A program made the position numbers and the translations under genes. A stretch of DNA of 64,000 nucleotides from an uncultured Bacilli bacterium (GTDB taxonomy: Bacteria; Bacillota_I; Bacilli_A; RF39; UBA660), in assembly GCA_934097105.1 (NCBI GenBank), contig CAKONI010000001.1:1-64000 (forward strand). The letters are read 5' to 3'. Below the pieces are notes generated by a model, which saw only the letters and a list, made by a program, of their open reading frames with translations, was not told the origin of the DNA and made no database searches. Shown here piece by piece: positions 19,859 through 28,798 of this stretch (the stretch's first letter is position 1; each line of letters begins with the position of its first letter).

Positions 19859-20719
19859 TCATATTTTTTTAGTTTTTCCTATTACTTCTTTGTATTCTAT
19901 TTTTGTTTCTAGTCCTTTTTTTGAGTTTTTTTCTATGTCTTCATCTATTAGTATTGCATTATTTTGAAATAATAATATAATTGTTGATCCACCGAAGGAA
20001 AAATATCCTTTTTCTTCATACTTTTTTAGTGTTTTTTTGTTTGTATTGTGGATTTTTCCAATGTTTAAGGCTCCGACTTCTATTTGATAAATTTCTTGGA
20101 AGTTTTCTGTTTTTATGAGTGATACTTCTCTTTGATTTTCTGTGAATACTTTGTGTGTTTCGTAGCTTATTGGGTTTACTGTGTGGAGCAGACCTTTTAT
20201 CTTTTTGGTTTTTTTTATTTCTTGATTATCAAAGGCGTGGTATCTGTGATAATCGTCGGGGCTTAGTCTAAATACTAGGCATTTTCCGTTTTTGAAGTTT
20301 TTGTTTGGTTTTTCCTTAATTAGTGTTTCTATGTTGTAGGTTGAGTTTTTAACATTTATTGTTAAGTTTTCTTTTATTTCGTATACCATTAGTTTGGCAT
20401 CGCAAGGAGATATTAACAGGTTTTTGTTGATATCTTTTTCTGGTTTTGGGTTATTAACATTTCTTGTGAAAAAGTCATTAAAGTTTTTGTAGGTTTCTTT
20501 TTTATATTTTGTCATGTCTATATTGTTTTTTTGTATGAATTTTTTTATGTAGGCTTTTGAGAGTTTGCTATTTATTAGGTGACCAGTTATTTTTGAGAAG
20601 ACTGGTTTTGTTATTATTTTTAATATTATTCTTCCGGGAATTGTTTTATATAAAAATATTAAAGATTTTTGGTCTTTAATATTTACAATTTTTTTTGTTT
20701 TTCTTTCTATATATTTCAT
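19859..20719 (-). CDS. psd: phosphatidylserine decarboxylase proenzyme
   Basis: 286 aa. The self-cleavage site lies in FGGSTIILLF (G244-S245), corresponding to the LGST motif in which Ser becomes the pyruvoyl prosthetic group. Also present are SPDDYHRYHAF (conserved His) and the ISPCDAKL segment. It decarboxylates phosphatidylserine to phosphatidylethanolamine at the membrane. Its ATG overlaps the pssA stop (TAATG), so the two-step pathway is translationally coupled. Confidence 0.95.
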   Translation of the reverse strand: MKYIERKTKKIVNIKDQKSLIFLYKTIPGRIILKIITKPVFSKITGHLINSKLSKAYIKKFIQKNNIDMTKYKKETYKNFNDFFTRNVNNPKPEKDINKNLLISPCDAKLMVYEIKENLTINVKNSTYNIETLIKEKPNKNFKNGKCLVFRLSPDDYHRYHAFDNQEIKKTKKIKGLLHTVNPISYETHKVFTENQREVSLIKTENFQEIYQIEVGALNIGKIHNTNKKTLKKYEEKGYFSFGGSTIILLFQNNAILIDEDIEKNSKKGLETKIEYKEVIGKTKKI

Positions 20720-21363
20720 TATGACAATAAGTAAAGGACTGCTGAGAGTAGAGCTCCGCAGATTACGAAGAAATATATTATTCCGGAAGTTGGTTTTTTT
20801 AATTTAAAGTTTAGTACATATAAAAGTGCGATGAATGCCATGGTTAGTGTGTATATTATTTTAAATTCTGGCATTGATACGAAGTGTTTTATAAAGTATA
20901 TTACGGGAAAGATGATGGCGGATGCTGTTACTGGAAGTCCACTGTAGTATTTTACTGGGCCGTCTTTTCCTTTTTCGTCCGCTATTACGTTGAAGTATCC
21001 TAGTCTTATTACGCCTCCTAGGGTGAACAGTGCAAATATTATGATATTATACCAGGCGGTGAATCCTAGTCCGTAAAATATTGTTATTGGTAAAAATACA
21101 AATGATACCATGTCTGCTAGTGAATCTATTTGGATGCCGAAAGATTTTTCTTCATTTGATCTTTTGCATTTTCGTGCTACTTTTCCATCGAATGCATCAC
21201 ATATTCCTGATATTACTAGGCAGATTAAGGCATATGATATTTTGCTATTTAGTGCAAGGAACATTCCTATTGTGGCACTTATTACTCCTAAATAGGTGAT
21301 AAATACAGATTTTGTGTAATAGCCTATTAACATTTTTTGTGGTTTTTCTTGTTTTTTGAACAT
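20719..21363 (-). CDS. pssA: CDP-diacylglycerol-serine O-phosphatidyltransferase
   Basis: 214 aa from the ATG at 21363, chosen because AAGGAGG lies 6 bases upstream and the longer start would overlap the HD gene. Several membrane helices. The CDP-alcohol phosphotransferase motif reads DAFDGKVARK then FGIQIDSLAD, keeping the D-x2-DG-x2-AR ... G-x3-D-x3-D pattern. It makes phosphatidylserine from CDP-diacylglycerol and serine, the substrate of Psd next door. Confidence 0.94.
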   Translation of the reverse strand: MFKKQEKPQKMLIGYYTKSVFITYLGVISATIGMFLALNSKISYALICLVISGICDAFDGKVARKCKRSNEEKSFGIQIDSLADMVSFVFLPITIFYGLGFTAWYNIIIFALFTLGGVIRLGYFNVIADEKGKDGPVKYYSGLPVTASAIIFPVIYFIKHFVSMPEFKIIYTLTMAFIALLYVLNFKLKKPTSGIIYFFVICGALLSAVLYLLS

Positions 21364-21373
21364 TTTTTCCTCC

Positions 21374-21952
21374 TTAGATGATGTTACTGTTTTCGTCGAA
21401 TTTAACATCTAAATATTTTTTGCTTGATAGATAGTCGCACATGTGTACGAAGAATTCATATTTATTTTTTGGTTTTGAAAGTATTACGTCTGAGTACTCA
21501 CTTTTGTTCCATTGTCCCATGTGTGATGCAATTGTGGACGCTAATAGTTCTATTTCTTTGTCTGTGAATGTTGTTTTTTCTTTGTTTTCTCTTATGAAAT
21601 TTGCTGCGAGTAGTGGATGATCGAATCTTGTATATCTTTCTTTTATTTTTCCTAGTTTGTGGCTATCGTGGAATAATAGTGCTATTAGTATTAAGTCTTT
21701 TTCGTCTTTGGTAAAACCATTATTCATATATTCTACATCTAGTATATCTTTTGCTATTCTTATAGCGACTTTTGTATGTCTTACTAGTCCTTTTTCGCCT
21801 TGAGCAAATGCAGGGTGATATTTTCCAGTTGATGCTGCGGGTACTTCGAAGAAGTAGTTTGGGACTAGTTCTAGTAGTTTTTTTGTATTTTCTTTATATT
21901 TTTCATTTTTTATATAATCTAGTTCTATTTCAAATATTTTTTCTCTGTTCAT
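21374..21952 (-). CDS. HD-domain phosphohydrolase (192 aa)
   Basis: The metal site of the HD superfamily is complete: H59 (VRHT), H95-D96 (FHDSHK), H112 (FDHP), H144 (ASHMGQW) and D173 (MCDYL), suggesting a bimetal centre. No sensor domain and no membrane span. Substrate unknown; such small HD proteins include nucleotidases and second-messenger hydrolases. It precedes pssA by 10 bp, so it is probably in the same message. A link with phospholipid synthesis is only positional. Confidence 0.85.
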   Translation of the reverse strand: MNREKIFEIELDYIKNEKYKENTKKLLELVPNYFFEVPAASTGKYHPAFAQGEKGLVRHTKVAIRIAKDILDVEYMNNGFTKDEKDLILIALLFHDSHKLGKIKERYTRFDHPLLAANFIRENKEKTTFTDKEIELLASTIASHMGQWNKSEYSDVILSKPKNKYEFFVHMCDYLSSKKYLDVKFDENSNII

Positions 21953-22065
21953 ACTACACCTCTTTTTTTATTTTAACATAAAATAAAGTTGTTGGCTACA
22001 TTTTATCATTTTCTTATTACTTTAAGAAGTAAATGCAATTTATATTTTAAATATTTGAGTTTGTT

Positions 22066-22821
22066 TTACTTTATTTTGTTTATTAGTTCTTCTAATTTAT
22101 CATTTGTTTTTAATCTATAGTGTCCGGTTACTTTCATTTCTGTTTTTTCTAGTCTGTCTTCTTCTTTTTGTTTTTGGGTTTCATCTCTATTTTGAATTAA
22201 GTAAGGTACACCATTTTTGTTGTATTTATCTGATACCATGGCGATGTGGGCTGAGTTGTCAAATGTTAGGATGTCTCCGGGCATGAAGTTTTTTGTGTCG
22301 TAGATATCTGTTGTTAGAGATTCTGTATATTTTTTAAAGAATATTTCTTGATTTTCTACTCTTCTAAAGTCTATATTATCGTCTTGAATTTCTATATTAT
22401 AGTCTTTGCTGTTGTCTTTTATATCTTGTGATATCATGCTTTTTAAATCATAACCGGCTTCTTTTAGTGCATACCATATTAAATCTGTACATACTCCTTC
22501 TTTTTCTACTGGTGGATATCCATTTGCATAGTAATTACTTTTGTATGTTGGGTTTAATTTTGCATATTTTTTTTCACCGATTAGGATGTCTTGGTAGTCT
22601 TCTATGCCATTGTTGTTGTAGTCTTTGCTACTTTTTTCTTTTATATATCCAAAGTCTGATAGGTTGTAGTAGTCTTTTTTGGTTTCTACTTGTTTTAGAG
22701 TTTTGTTTGATGTTAAGTAATAGTTTATGGCTACTGATAGTACAAGTAAAAAGATTATTGATACAAATAGTATGGTTACTTTTTTTATTTTTGGCTTTAG
22801 TTTTCTTTTTTTTCTTTTCAT
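22066..22821 (-). CDS. DUF1287 (NlpC/P60-like) exported protein
   Basis: 251 aa. A basic start is followed by one membrane helix (about 15-35), so the rest is probably outside the cell. GVCTDLIWYALKEAGYDL (catalytic-like Cys), DDNIDFRRVENQEIFFKKY and a PGDILTFDNSAHIAMVSD stretch (conserved His) match the DUF1287 family, predicted cysteine-peptidase-like fold enzymes of the cell envelope. 8 bp after uvrB. Role inferred as peptidoglycan or amide hydrolysis; substrate unknown. Confidence 0.8.
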   Translation of the reverse strand: MKRKKRKLKPKIKKVTILFVSIIFLLVLSVAINYYLTSNKTLKQVETKKDYYNLSDFGYIKEKSSKDYNNNGIEDYQDILIGEKKYAKLNPTYKSNYYANGYPPVEKEGVCTDLIWYALKEAGYDLKSMISQDIKDNSKDYNIEIQDDNIDFRRVENQEIFFKKYTESLTTDIYDTKNFMPGDILTFDNSAHIAMVSDKYNKNGVPYLIQNRDETQKQKEEDRLEKTEMKVTGHYRLKTNDKLEELINKIK

Positions 22822-22829
22822 AGGCCTCC

Positions 22830-24782
22830 CTACTTTGTTTTTATTTCGAACAGTATATCTCTTAGTTCCATTGCTCTTTCGAAATCTAGTTCTTTGGCTG
22901 CTTTTTTCATTTCTTCTTCTATGTTTTCTATACTTTTCATATCTATTATATCATTTTTCTTTGTTTTTTCTAATTTTTTTAGTTCTTTTTCATCATTATT
23001 TGAAATGACTTCTCTTATTTCTTTTGTTATTGTTTTTGGAGTGATGTTGTGTTTTTTGTTATATTCTTCTTGAATTTTTCTTCTTCTTTGGGTTTCTTCG
23101 ATAGCTTTTTGCATGCTTTCTGTTATGCGATCTGCGTACATTATTACGTGTCCGTCTTTGTTTCTTGCACATCTTCCTATTGTTTGGATTAGACTTCTTT
23201 CGCTTCTTAGGAAGCCTTCTTTGTCGGCGTCTAGTATGGCGATTAGGCTAACTTCTGGTATGTCTAGGCCTTCTCTTAAGAGGTTTATTCCTACGATGCA
23301 GTCGTATTTTCCTAGTCTTAGTTCTCTTATTATTTTTAGTCTTTCTAGGGTTGTTATTTCTGAGTGAAGATATGCTACTTTTATATCTAGTTCTTTTAAG
23401 TATTTTGTTAATTCTTCGCTCATTCTTATTGTGAGTGTTGTTATTAGGACGCGTTCGTTTTTCTTCGAGCGTTTTCTTATTTCTTCGATTAGATTATCTA
23501 TTTGTCCTTCGGTTTTTCGTATTTCTATTGTTGGATCTAATAGGCCTGTTGGTCTTATGATTTGTTCTACTTTATTTTGGCAAAGTGATAGTTCATAGTC
23601 TCCAGGGGTTGCTGATACATAGATTATTTTGTCTGTTTTTTCTTCGAATTCTTCGAATTTTAGAGGTCTATTATCTAAGGCACTTGGAAGTCGGAAACCG
23701 TAGTCTACTAGGGTTGTTTTACGGGCTCTGTCTCCATTATACATGGCTCTTACTTGGGGCAGGGTTACGTGGGATTCATCTATTACTAAAAGGTAGTCAT
23801 CTCCAAAGAAGTCCATTAGTGTGTTTGGGGTTTCTCCTTCTTTTCTTCCTGATAAGTGTCTTGAGTAGTTTTCTACGCCACTGCAAAAGCCTGTTTCTGT
23901 TAGCATTTCTATGTCATAGTTTGTTCTTTGTTCTAGTCTTTGGGCTTCGAGTAGTTTGTTTTCATTTTTTAATTCTTCTAGACGAATTTCTAGTTCTTCT
24001 TTTATGGATTTTATGGCTTTTTTCATTTTTTCTTCGCTTGTTACGAAGTGACTTGCTGGGAATATTGTTACGGTTTTTATTATGTTTTTTACTTTTCCTG
24101 TTAAACTATCTATTTCTGAAATTTTATCTATTTCGTCTCCGAAAAATTCTACTCTTATTCCATTTCTTTTTTCTGAGTTTGGTATTATTTCTAATATGTC
24201 TCCGCGGACTCTGAATGTTCCACGTTTGAAGTCGTGATCGTTTCTTTCGTATAACATGTCTATTAGTTTTTTCATTACTTTGTCTCTTTCGAGTTCGAAT
24301 CCTGTAGTTAGTGTTAGGGTGTTATTTTTATATTCTTCTACTTCTCCGATTCCATAGATGCAGGAAACTGAGGCAACGACGATTACATCTTCTCTTGATA
24401 GAAGAGCGGAAGTTGCCCCGTGTCTTAACTGGTCTATTTCGTCATTTATTGAGGAGTCTTTTTCTATGTAGGTATCTGTTCCGGGAATGTAGGCTTCTGG
24501 TTGGTAGTAGTCATAGTATGAGACGAAGTATTCTACTCTATTTTCTGGAAATAGTTCTTTTAGTTCGGCATAGAGTTGTCCGGCTAATGTTTTATTGTGG
24601 GCTAAAACTAGGGTTTTTTTATTTGTTTCTTTTATTACATTTGCTATTGTAAATGTTTTACCTGTTCCAGTGGCTCCTAAAAGGACTTGGTGTTTTTTGT
24701 TTTCTTCTACGCCTTTTACTAGTTCTTTTATGGCATTTGGTTGGTCTCCACTTGGTTTATATTTTGATACTATTTTGAACAT
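22830..24782 (-). CDS. uvrB: excinuclease ABC subunit B
   Basis: 650 aa, full length. Walker [11 protein letters not shown] near residue 40, the beta-hairpin region [21 protein letters not shown], helicase motifs [17 protein letters not shown] and QTIGRCARN, and a C-terminal UvrC-contact UVR helix ([28 protein letters not shown] in part). It verifies lesions and positions UvrC. It is the first gene of the run down to trxB. Confidence 0.98.
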   Translation of the reverse strand: MFKIVSKYKPSGDQPNAIKELVKGVEENKKHQVLLGATGTGKTFTIANVIKETNKKTLVLAHNKTLAGQLYAELKELFPENRVEYFVSYYDYYQPEAYIPGTDTYIEKDSSINDEIDQLRHGATSALLSREDVIVVASVSCIYGIGEVEEYKNNTLTLTTGFELERDKVMKKLIDMLYERNDHDFKRGTFRVRGDILEIIPNSEKRNGIRVEFFGDEIDKISEIDSLTGKVKNIIKTVTIFPASHFVTSEEKMKKAIKSIKEELEIRLEELKNENKLLEAQRLEQRTNYDIEMLTETGFCSGVENYSRHLSGRKEGETPNTLMDFFGDDYLLVIDESHVTLPQVRAMYNGDRARKTTLVDYGFRLPSALDNRPLKFEEFEEKTDKIIYVSATPGDYELSLCQNKVEQIIRPTGLLDPTIEIRKTEGQIDNLIEEIRKRSKKNERVLITTLTIRMSEELTKYLKELDIKVAYLHSEITTLERLKIIRELRLGKYDCIVGINLLREGLDIPEVSLIAILDADKEGFLRSERSLIQTIGRCARNKDGHVIMYADRITESMQKAIEETQRRRKIQEEYNKKHNITPKTITKEIREVISNNDEKELKKLEKTKKNDIIDMKSIENIEEEMKKAAKELDFERAMELRDILFEIKTK

Positions 24783-24877
24783 AGAAAATCTCCTTTCTTT
24801 TTTTTGCTTTAAATATTTTTCATCATTATTTTAACACTTATTTTAGAAGAAAACAAGTAAGTTTGTTTGCTATTATT

Positions 24878-25495
24878 TTATCTTTTTCGCACTTTATTTT
24901 TTTCTTTGATATATAGGTATTCTTCGATGTGATATTGATGGTTTATATCATGAATGTCTTCAATTTCTTGAAGTTTGTTGTACATTTTCATGAAGACTAT
25001 GTTAAATGGTTTGTAGTAACTTCCTGAGTTTCTAAATCTTATTTGTATTTCTTTGTGAGGGTGATTATCTTCTTTGTGATCTTTGATAGGATTTTGGGAT
25101 AAAAATTCTAGCTTGAAACTATTTTCTAGTTTTTTTATTTTAAGGATGCTTGCTATTTTGTGCAAATCTTCATCGGAGTACCAGGTGATTGTTTTTTGCT
25201 CTTTATTGAATAGTTCATTATAATTTGAAAGGTTATATTTGTGATATTTTTCTGGGCCTTCGGAAGTGTGTGTTTTACTTATATTAGCATTTTTAATGTC
25301 TTTATAAAGTTTGTTAAATAGGTTATATAACTCATAGTTTTCTTTGGTTATAAAAAAATAATTAGATTCTGGTGAGGAATTATTTGATTTGTTTTCAAAT
25401 TCCCAATATAAATCGTCGTTTCCTCTTAAGAGGATTGTTAATGTTTTTTCTTTGTCTATGAGGATTATTTCATTTTCTTTTTTTATAATTTTCAT
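24878..25495 (-). CDS. hypothetical protein (205 aa)
   Basis: Soluble, no signal peptide or membrane span. The first 50 residues look beta-rich (NEIILIDKEKTLTILLRGNDDLYWEFE). The C-terminal half has a His/Asp/Glu-rich segment (KDHKEDNHPHKEIQIRF) and ends in a basic tail. It diverges from the amidoligase gene across a 135-bp promoter region. Not recognised. Confidence 0.7.
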   Translation of the reverse strand: MKIIKKENEIILIDKEKTLTILLRGNDDLYWEFENKSNNSSPESNYFFITKENYELYNLFNKLYKDIKNANISKTHTSEGPEKYHKYNLSNYNELFNKEQKTITWYSDEDLHKIASILKIKKLENSFKLEFLSQNPIKDHKEDNHPHKEIQIRFRNSGSYYKPFNIVFMKMYNKLQEIEDIHDINHQYHIEEYLYIKEKNKVRKR

Positions 25496-25630
25496 GTGCT
25501 TTTCTCCTTTATTTGGTTTTATTTATATTATAGCAGATATTTTTATTTTTGGATGATTTACTGTATTTTTTCAAATTGACAAAGTAATATTGCTATGTTA
25601 TATTAAATATCAATTTAATGGTGATATATA

Positions 25631-27337
25631 ATGGATTTTGAAAGAGATGATTCTTTTTATGATATTGATTTAACTAATTGTCATACTAGAGAGGAAAGAA
25701 TTAAGAAAATTATTGAAAATAAAATGCTTGATTATTTGTTTTCTTTTTTAAATGATGATGAAAAGGATGAATATTATATTTTTTTGAGTTATAATCGTTT
25801 GTATAATTATTTATCTAGTAAGACGGAGGACTTTGTTTTTAAGCATTTGACTAATCATTTTGATAGACTTAGTGAATATGATATTGTTAAATTATTAGAT
25901 TTTATTGATAATGATAAACTAAAGTTTAAAATTATAGAAAGGCTTATTGAAAATGATTACATGTTTTTTATAGAGATTGCTTCTAAGAAGATTGATAGTG
26001 ATCTTTATAAAATTAAAGTAATTGAGTTGTTAATAAAAAAAGAGGTTTTTAGTTTGACGTATGCTCCCATTGTGGGATCTTTAGGGAGTGATGAGAATAA
26101 AAAATTGTTTTTTCCTTTTCTTTCTTTATATGAAAGAGTTAATTTAATTAAAGATTTTTCTGATAAGTCTTTAATTAAAGAGTTTGCTTTGAATGAAGAG
26201 TATTTTGATTTTCAGTCTGATTTAGTTATTGCTACTTTTGATAAGGATTTTATTAGGGAAATGTTTTTAAATGTAAAGGTTCCTGTTTTTAGGAATAATG
26301 TTATTAATAAGATTGATGATTTGGTGTTTAAACTTGAATTAATAAATTTACTGGATGATAAGAATGTAAAGAATTTCTTTTTATCTAATTTTAGTGATTT
26401 TTCAAAGGATTTTTTAGTTGAGGTTGATGATGAAGATTTTAATGAGGATAGGGTTGATAGGAATATTACTATAGGTGTGGAACTGGAGTGCGCTAATGAG
26501 GGGATTATGAATTTTGAGGAAATTAATAGTATTTTTGAGGATTTTATGATTACTGGTGATATTAGTGTTAAAAATGGTTTTGAAATTGTTTCTCCGATTC
26601 TTCATTATACGAGGGAGGATATGGGAAAATTAAAGTCTGTTTGTGAGTTTTTAAAAAAATGTGATTTTTATACAAATAGTTCTTGTGGTGGACATATACA
26701 TATTGGTGCGGATTATATAAAAAATAGGAATGAGTTGTATATGCTTTTGTATTTATATAATAACTGTGAAAATATAATATATTTGATTTGTAATAGAGAG
26801 CATTCTAGGTCTAGGAGGAATATTAATAAGTATGCTAAAACTACTAAGAAGGCTTATTTGGAGGCTTGTGGGAGTAATTTGTTAAATGGAAATTTAACGA
26901 ATGAGGAAACTGTCAGAAAAATAGTTGGTATTAATACTTCGCGTAATATGGGGCTTAATCTTATAAATATAAATAATAATTTTAAGCATACGATTGAGTT
27001 TAGGATGCCTAATGGGGAGATTGATTTTGAGGAGTTATTATGTAATATTAGGTTATTTGCAATGCTTGTTCAAAGATCATATGAACTTGCTAATGATATG
27101 CTTTCAAGTGAAAAAAAGGATTTGGTAGAGAAATTAAGTCATCAAATGCCTGAGAGTAAAAGACTGGAGATATTTTTAAATATTTTGTTTGATAGTGAAG
27201 AGGAGAGGGATATTTATTATAAGAGATATCATTCGAATATTTCGTTTATAAAGTCTATGTCTAATAAGTTGTTTTATGGTAATGGGGAGTTTTTACAAAT
27301 AAATGATGATAGTAAGAGATTGTCTTTAAAGAAGTGA
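25631..27337 (+). CDS. amidoligase-family protein (glutamine-synthetase-like fold) with long helical N-terminal region
   Basis: 568 aa. Residues about 280-500 carry the hallmarks of the amidoligase_2 family: GVELE (E284, E286), a D-x-S...NGFEIVSP strand (E318), SCGGHIHIGAD with H355 and H357, and HTIEFRMPNG (E456, R458). This family is predicted to form amide bonds with ATP (COOH-NH2 ligase). Residues 1-270 are almost wholly helical with repeating hydrophobic pairs (LLDFIDNDKLKFKIIERLIENDY, IKVIELLIKKEVF), suggesting an alpha-solenoid or HEAT-like module. Start at the ATG at 25631 behind GGTGAT. No peptide substrate gene is visible nearby. It converges on the zinc-ribbon gene. Confidence 0.85.
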   Translation: MDFERDDSFYDIDLTNCHTREERIKKIIENKMLDYLFSFLNDDEKDEYYIFLSYNRLYNYLSSKTEDFVFKHLTNHFDRLSEYDIVKLLDFIDNDKLKFKIIERLIENDYMFFIEIASKKIDSDLYKIKVIELLIKKEVFSLTYAPIVGSLGSDENKKLFFPFLSLYERVNLIKDFSDKSLIKEFALNEEYFDFQSDLVIATFDKDFIREMFLNVKVPVFRNNVINKIDDLVFKLELINLLDDKNVKNFFLSNFSDFSKDFLVEVDDEDFNEDRVDRNITIGVELECANEGIMNFEEINSIFEDFMITGDISVKNGFEIVSPILHYTREDMGKLKSVCEFLKKCDFYTNSSCGGHIHIGADYIKNRNELYMLLYLYNNCENIIYLICNREHSRSRRNINKYAKTTKKAYLEACGSNLLNGNLTNEETVRKIVGINTSRNMGLNLININNNFKHTIEFRMPNGEIDFEELLCNIRLFAMLVQRSYELANDMLSSEKKDLVEKLSHQMPESKRLEIFLNILFDSEEERDIYYKRYHSNISFIKSMSNKLFYGNGEFLQINDDSKRLSLKK

Positions 27338-27350
27338 TTTTGTTTAATAG

Positions 27351-27396
27351 AAAAAAAGAGTTATTAACAGGTTTTGTTAATAACTTATTTTATTTT
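27351..27396. terminator. bidirectional terminator
   Basis: GTTATTAACA (27360-27369) and TGTTAATAAC (27375-27384) form a 10-bp hairpin with A/T runs on both sides, between the convergent amidoligase and zinc-ribbon genes. The same arms recur at 35221-35246. Confidence 0.85.
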
Positions 27397-28794
27397 TGAT
27401 TTTACTTTATCGCTTGAAATTCTAGTGTTGTTTGCTCCATCCATTCTGGAGTTTGTAAGTCTTGTTTTTTTCTTTATGAACTGGTCATATTTTTGCAGGT
27501 TGGTCATATTTGTTTTTGTTTCTGTTTCATGACCGTGTCTTGCTCCGGTGTTTCTATATTTAGCATAGATTATTCCGTAGTAGATGAAACCACTTGCTAG
27601 AAATATATATGGCCAATCATTGTCATCGCTTAGAGTTAATAGCATTAATATTAATCCTAGAATTTCTACGAGTAGTGAAATTATTAATAGTTTTGGAATG
27701 TGAATTGGTACACTTCCCATTGTTTCTTTTGTTCTTGCATTTACTGCAACATAATGGAGCATACTTTTTCCATTTTTCTTTTCTTGTCTATAACTATAAA
27801 GCCATACTGGTAGATATGCTGATTTCCATGTTTGTCCTTTTATTTGTAAATCTTCACTGTTCCATTTTACTCCGCGATCGTATTGTGTTAGAGTTTTATT
27901 TGCGGTGAATCTTGCTATGTCTTTTGATTGGGCTAAGACTAGTTCTTCTAGGTCACTTACGTTTGTATCTCTTTTTTCTGATGTATAACCTTTTATGTAA
28001 TTTGAGTCCCATTTTACGCAATTTTCAGTATCAAATGGCATAATTGAATTTATTATGTTTGTTGTTTTGTCGCTTGAGTTTGTGTTTAATTTGTCTTTGC
28101 TGGATTCTACTGTTAAGCCTTCGATTGTGAGATCGAATTCTCTTTTTACATCGTATAAGTCAGCATCGTAGTATGTTGTTTCTTGGTCTCCATGTTTTTC
28201 AGTATAACTTCTTACTTCGTGTTCTCCTTGGCCATTTAAACTGGCATGAGTGTTTTCATCTATAATCATGTAGGGAAAGTAAACTCCCATTACGTTTTCT
28301 GCTTTAAATTCTCTTTTGAATTTTGGATGAGCATAGAATTTTCTTTTTCCTACGAAGTCTTTTATTAGTTCTTTGGCATCGTTTTTTGTTAGTTTAAAGG
28401 GAAGAACTGTATCTGGTACGGCACCGTTTGGAAGTTTGTTGTTTATTGATAGTGTATTTCTGCACCAGTGACATCTTGATTGTGTGCTTGCTGAGGTGTC
28501 TATTACGACTTCTGCTCCGCAACTGGTACATTTTAGCGTTAGCATATCACTTTCACTTGCTATTATATCTGTTGCACCACTTCCTATTGTTTTTCCTTCT
28601 AATTTACTTAGGTCTTTTGTTTCTTGTTCTAGTTTTTCTGGGTCAAATTCGTGTCTACAAAAGTTACATCTAAGTTTTCCATTATTTGTATTTAATGATA
28701 TATCTGTTGCGCCACATTTTGGACATTTGGTTTGTCCGTCTATGGCATTTTTATTTGTTTCTTCTATCTTTACTTCTTCTTTATTTTCTTCCAT
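27385..28794 (-). CDS. double zinc-ribbon membrane protein, YdjG-like
   Basis: 469 aa. Two zinc ribbons open the protein: CPKC...CNFC (about 24-46) and CTSC...CHWC (about 89-113). A beta-rich middle (about 120-340) follows, then one or two membrane helices (about 355-405) and a basic tail. This layout, and the SPFH gene directly upstream (4-bp gap), resemble B. subtilis YdjG and YdjI, which act with PspA in membrane stress. No pspA or ydjH is visible in the window. Function assignment is by architecture and context. Confidence 0.7.
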   Translation of the reverse strand: MEENKEEVKIEETNKNAIDGQTKCPKCGATDISLNTNNGKLRCNFCRHEFDPEKLEQETKDLSKLEGKTIGSGATDIIASESDMLTLKCTSCGAEVVIDTSASTQSRCHWCRNTLSINNKLPNGAVPDTVLPFKLTKNDAKELIKDFVGKRKFYAHPKFKREFKAENVMGVYFPYMIIDENTHASLNGQGEHEVRSYTEKHGDQETTYYDADLYDVKREFDLTIEGLTVESSKDKLNTNSSDKTTNIINSIMPFDTENCVKWDSNYIKGYTSEKRDTNVSDLEELVLAQSKDIARFTANKTLTQYDRGVKWNSEDLQIKGQTWKSAYLPVWLYSYRQEKKNGKSMLHYVAVNARTKETMGSVPIHIPKLLIISLLVEILGLILMLLTLSDDNDWPYIFLASGFIYYGIIYAKYRNTGARHGHETETKTNMTNLQKYDQFIKKKTRLTNSRMDGANNTRISSDKVKSKIK

Positions 28795-28798
28795 GTTA

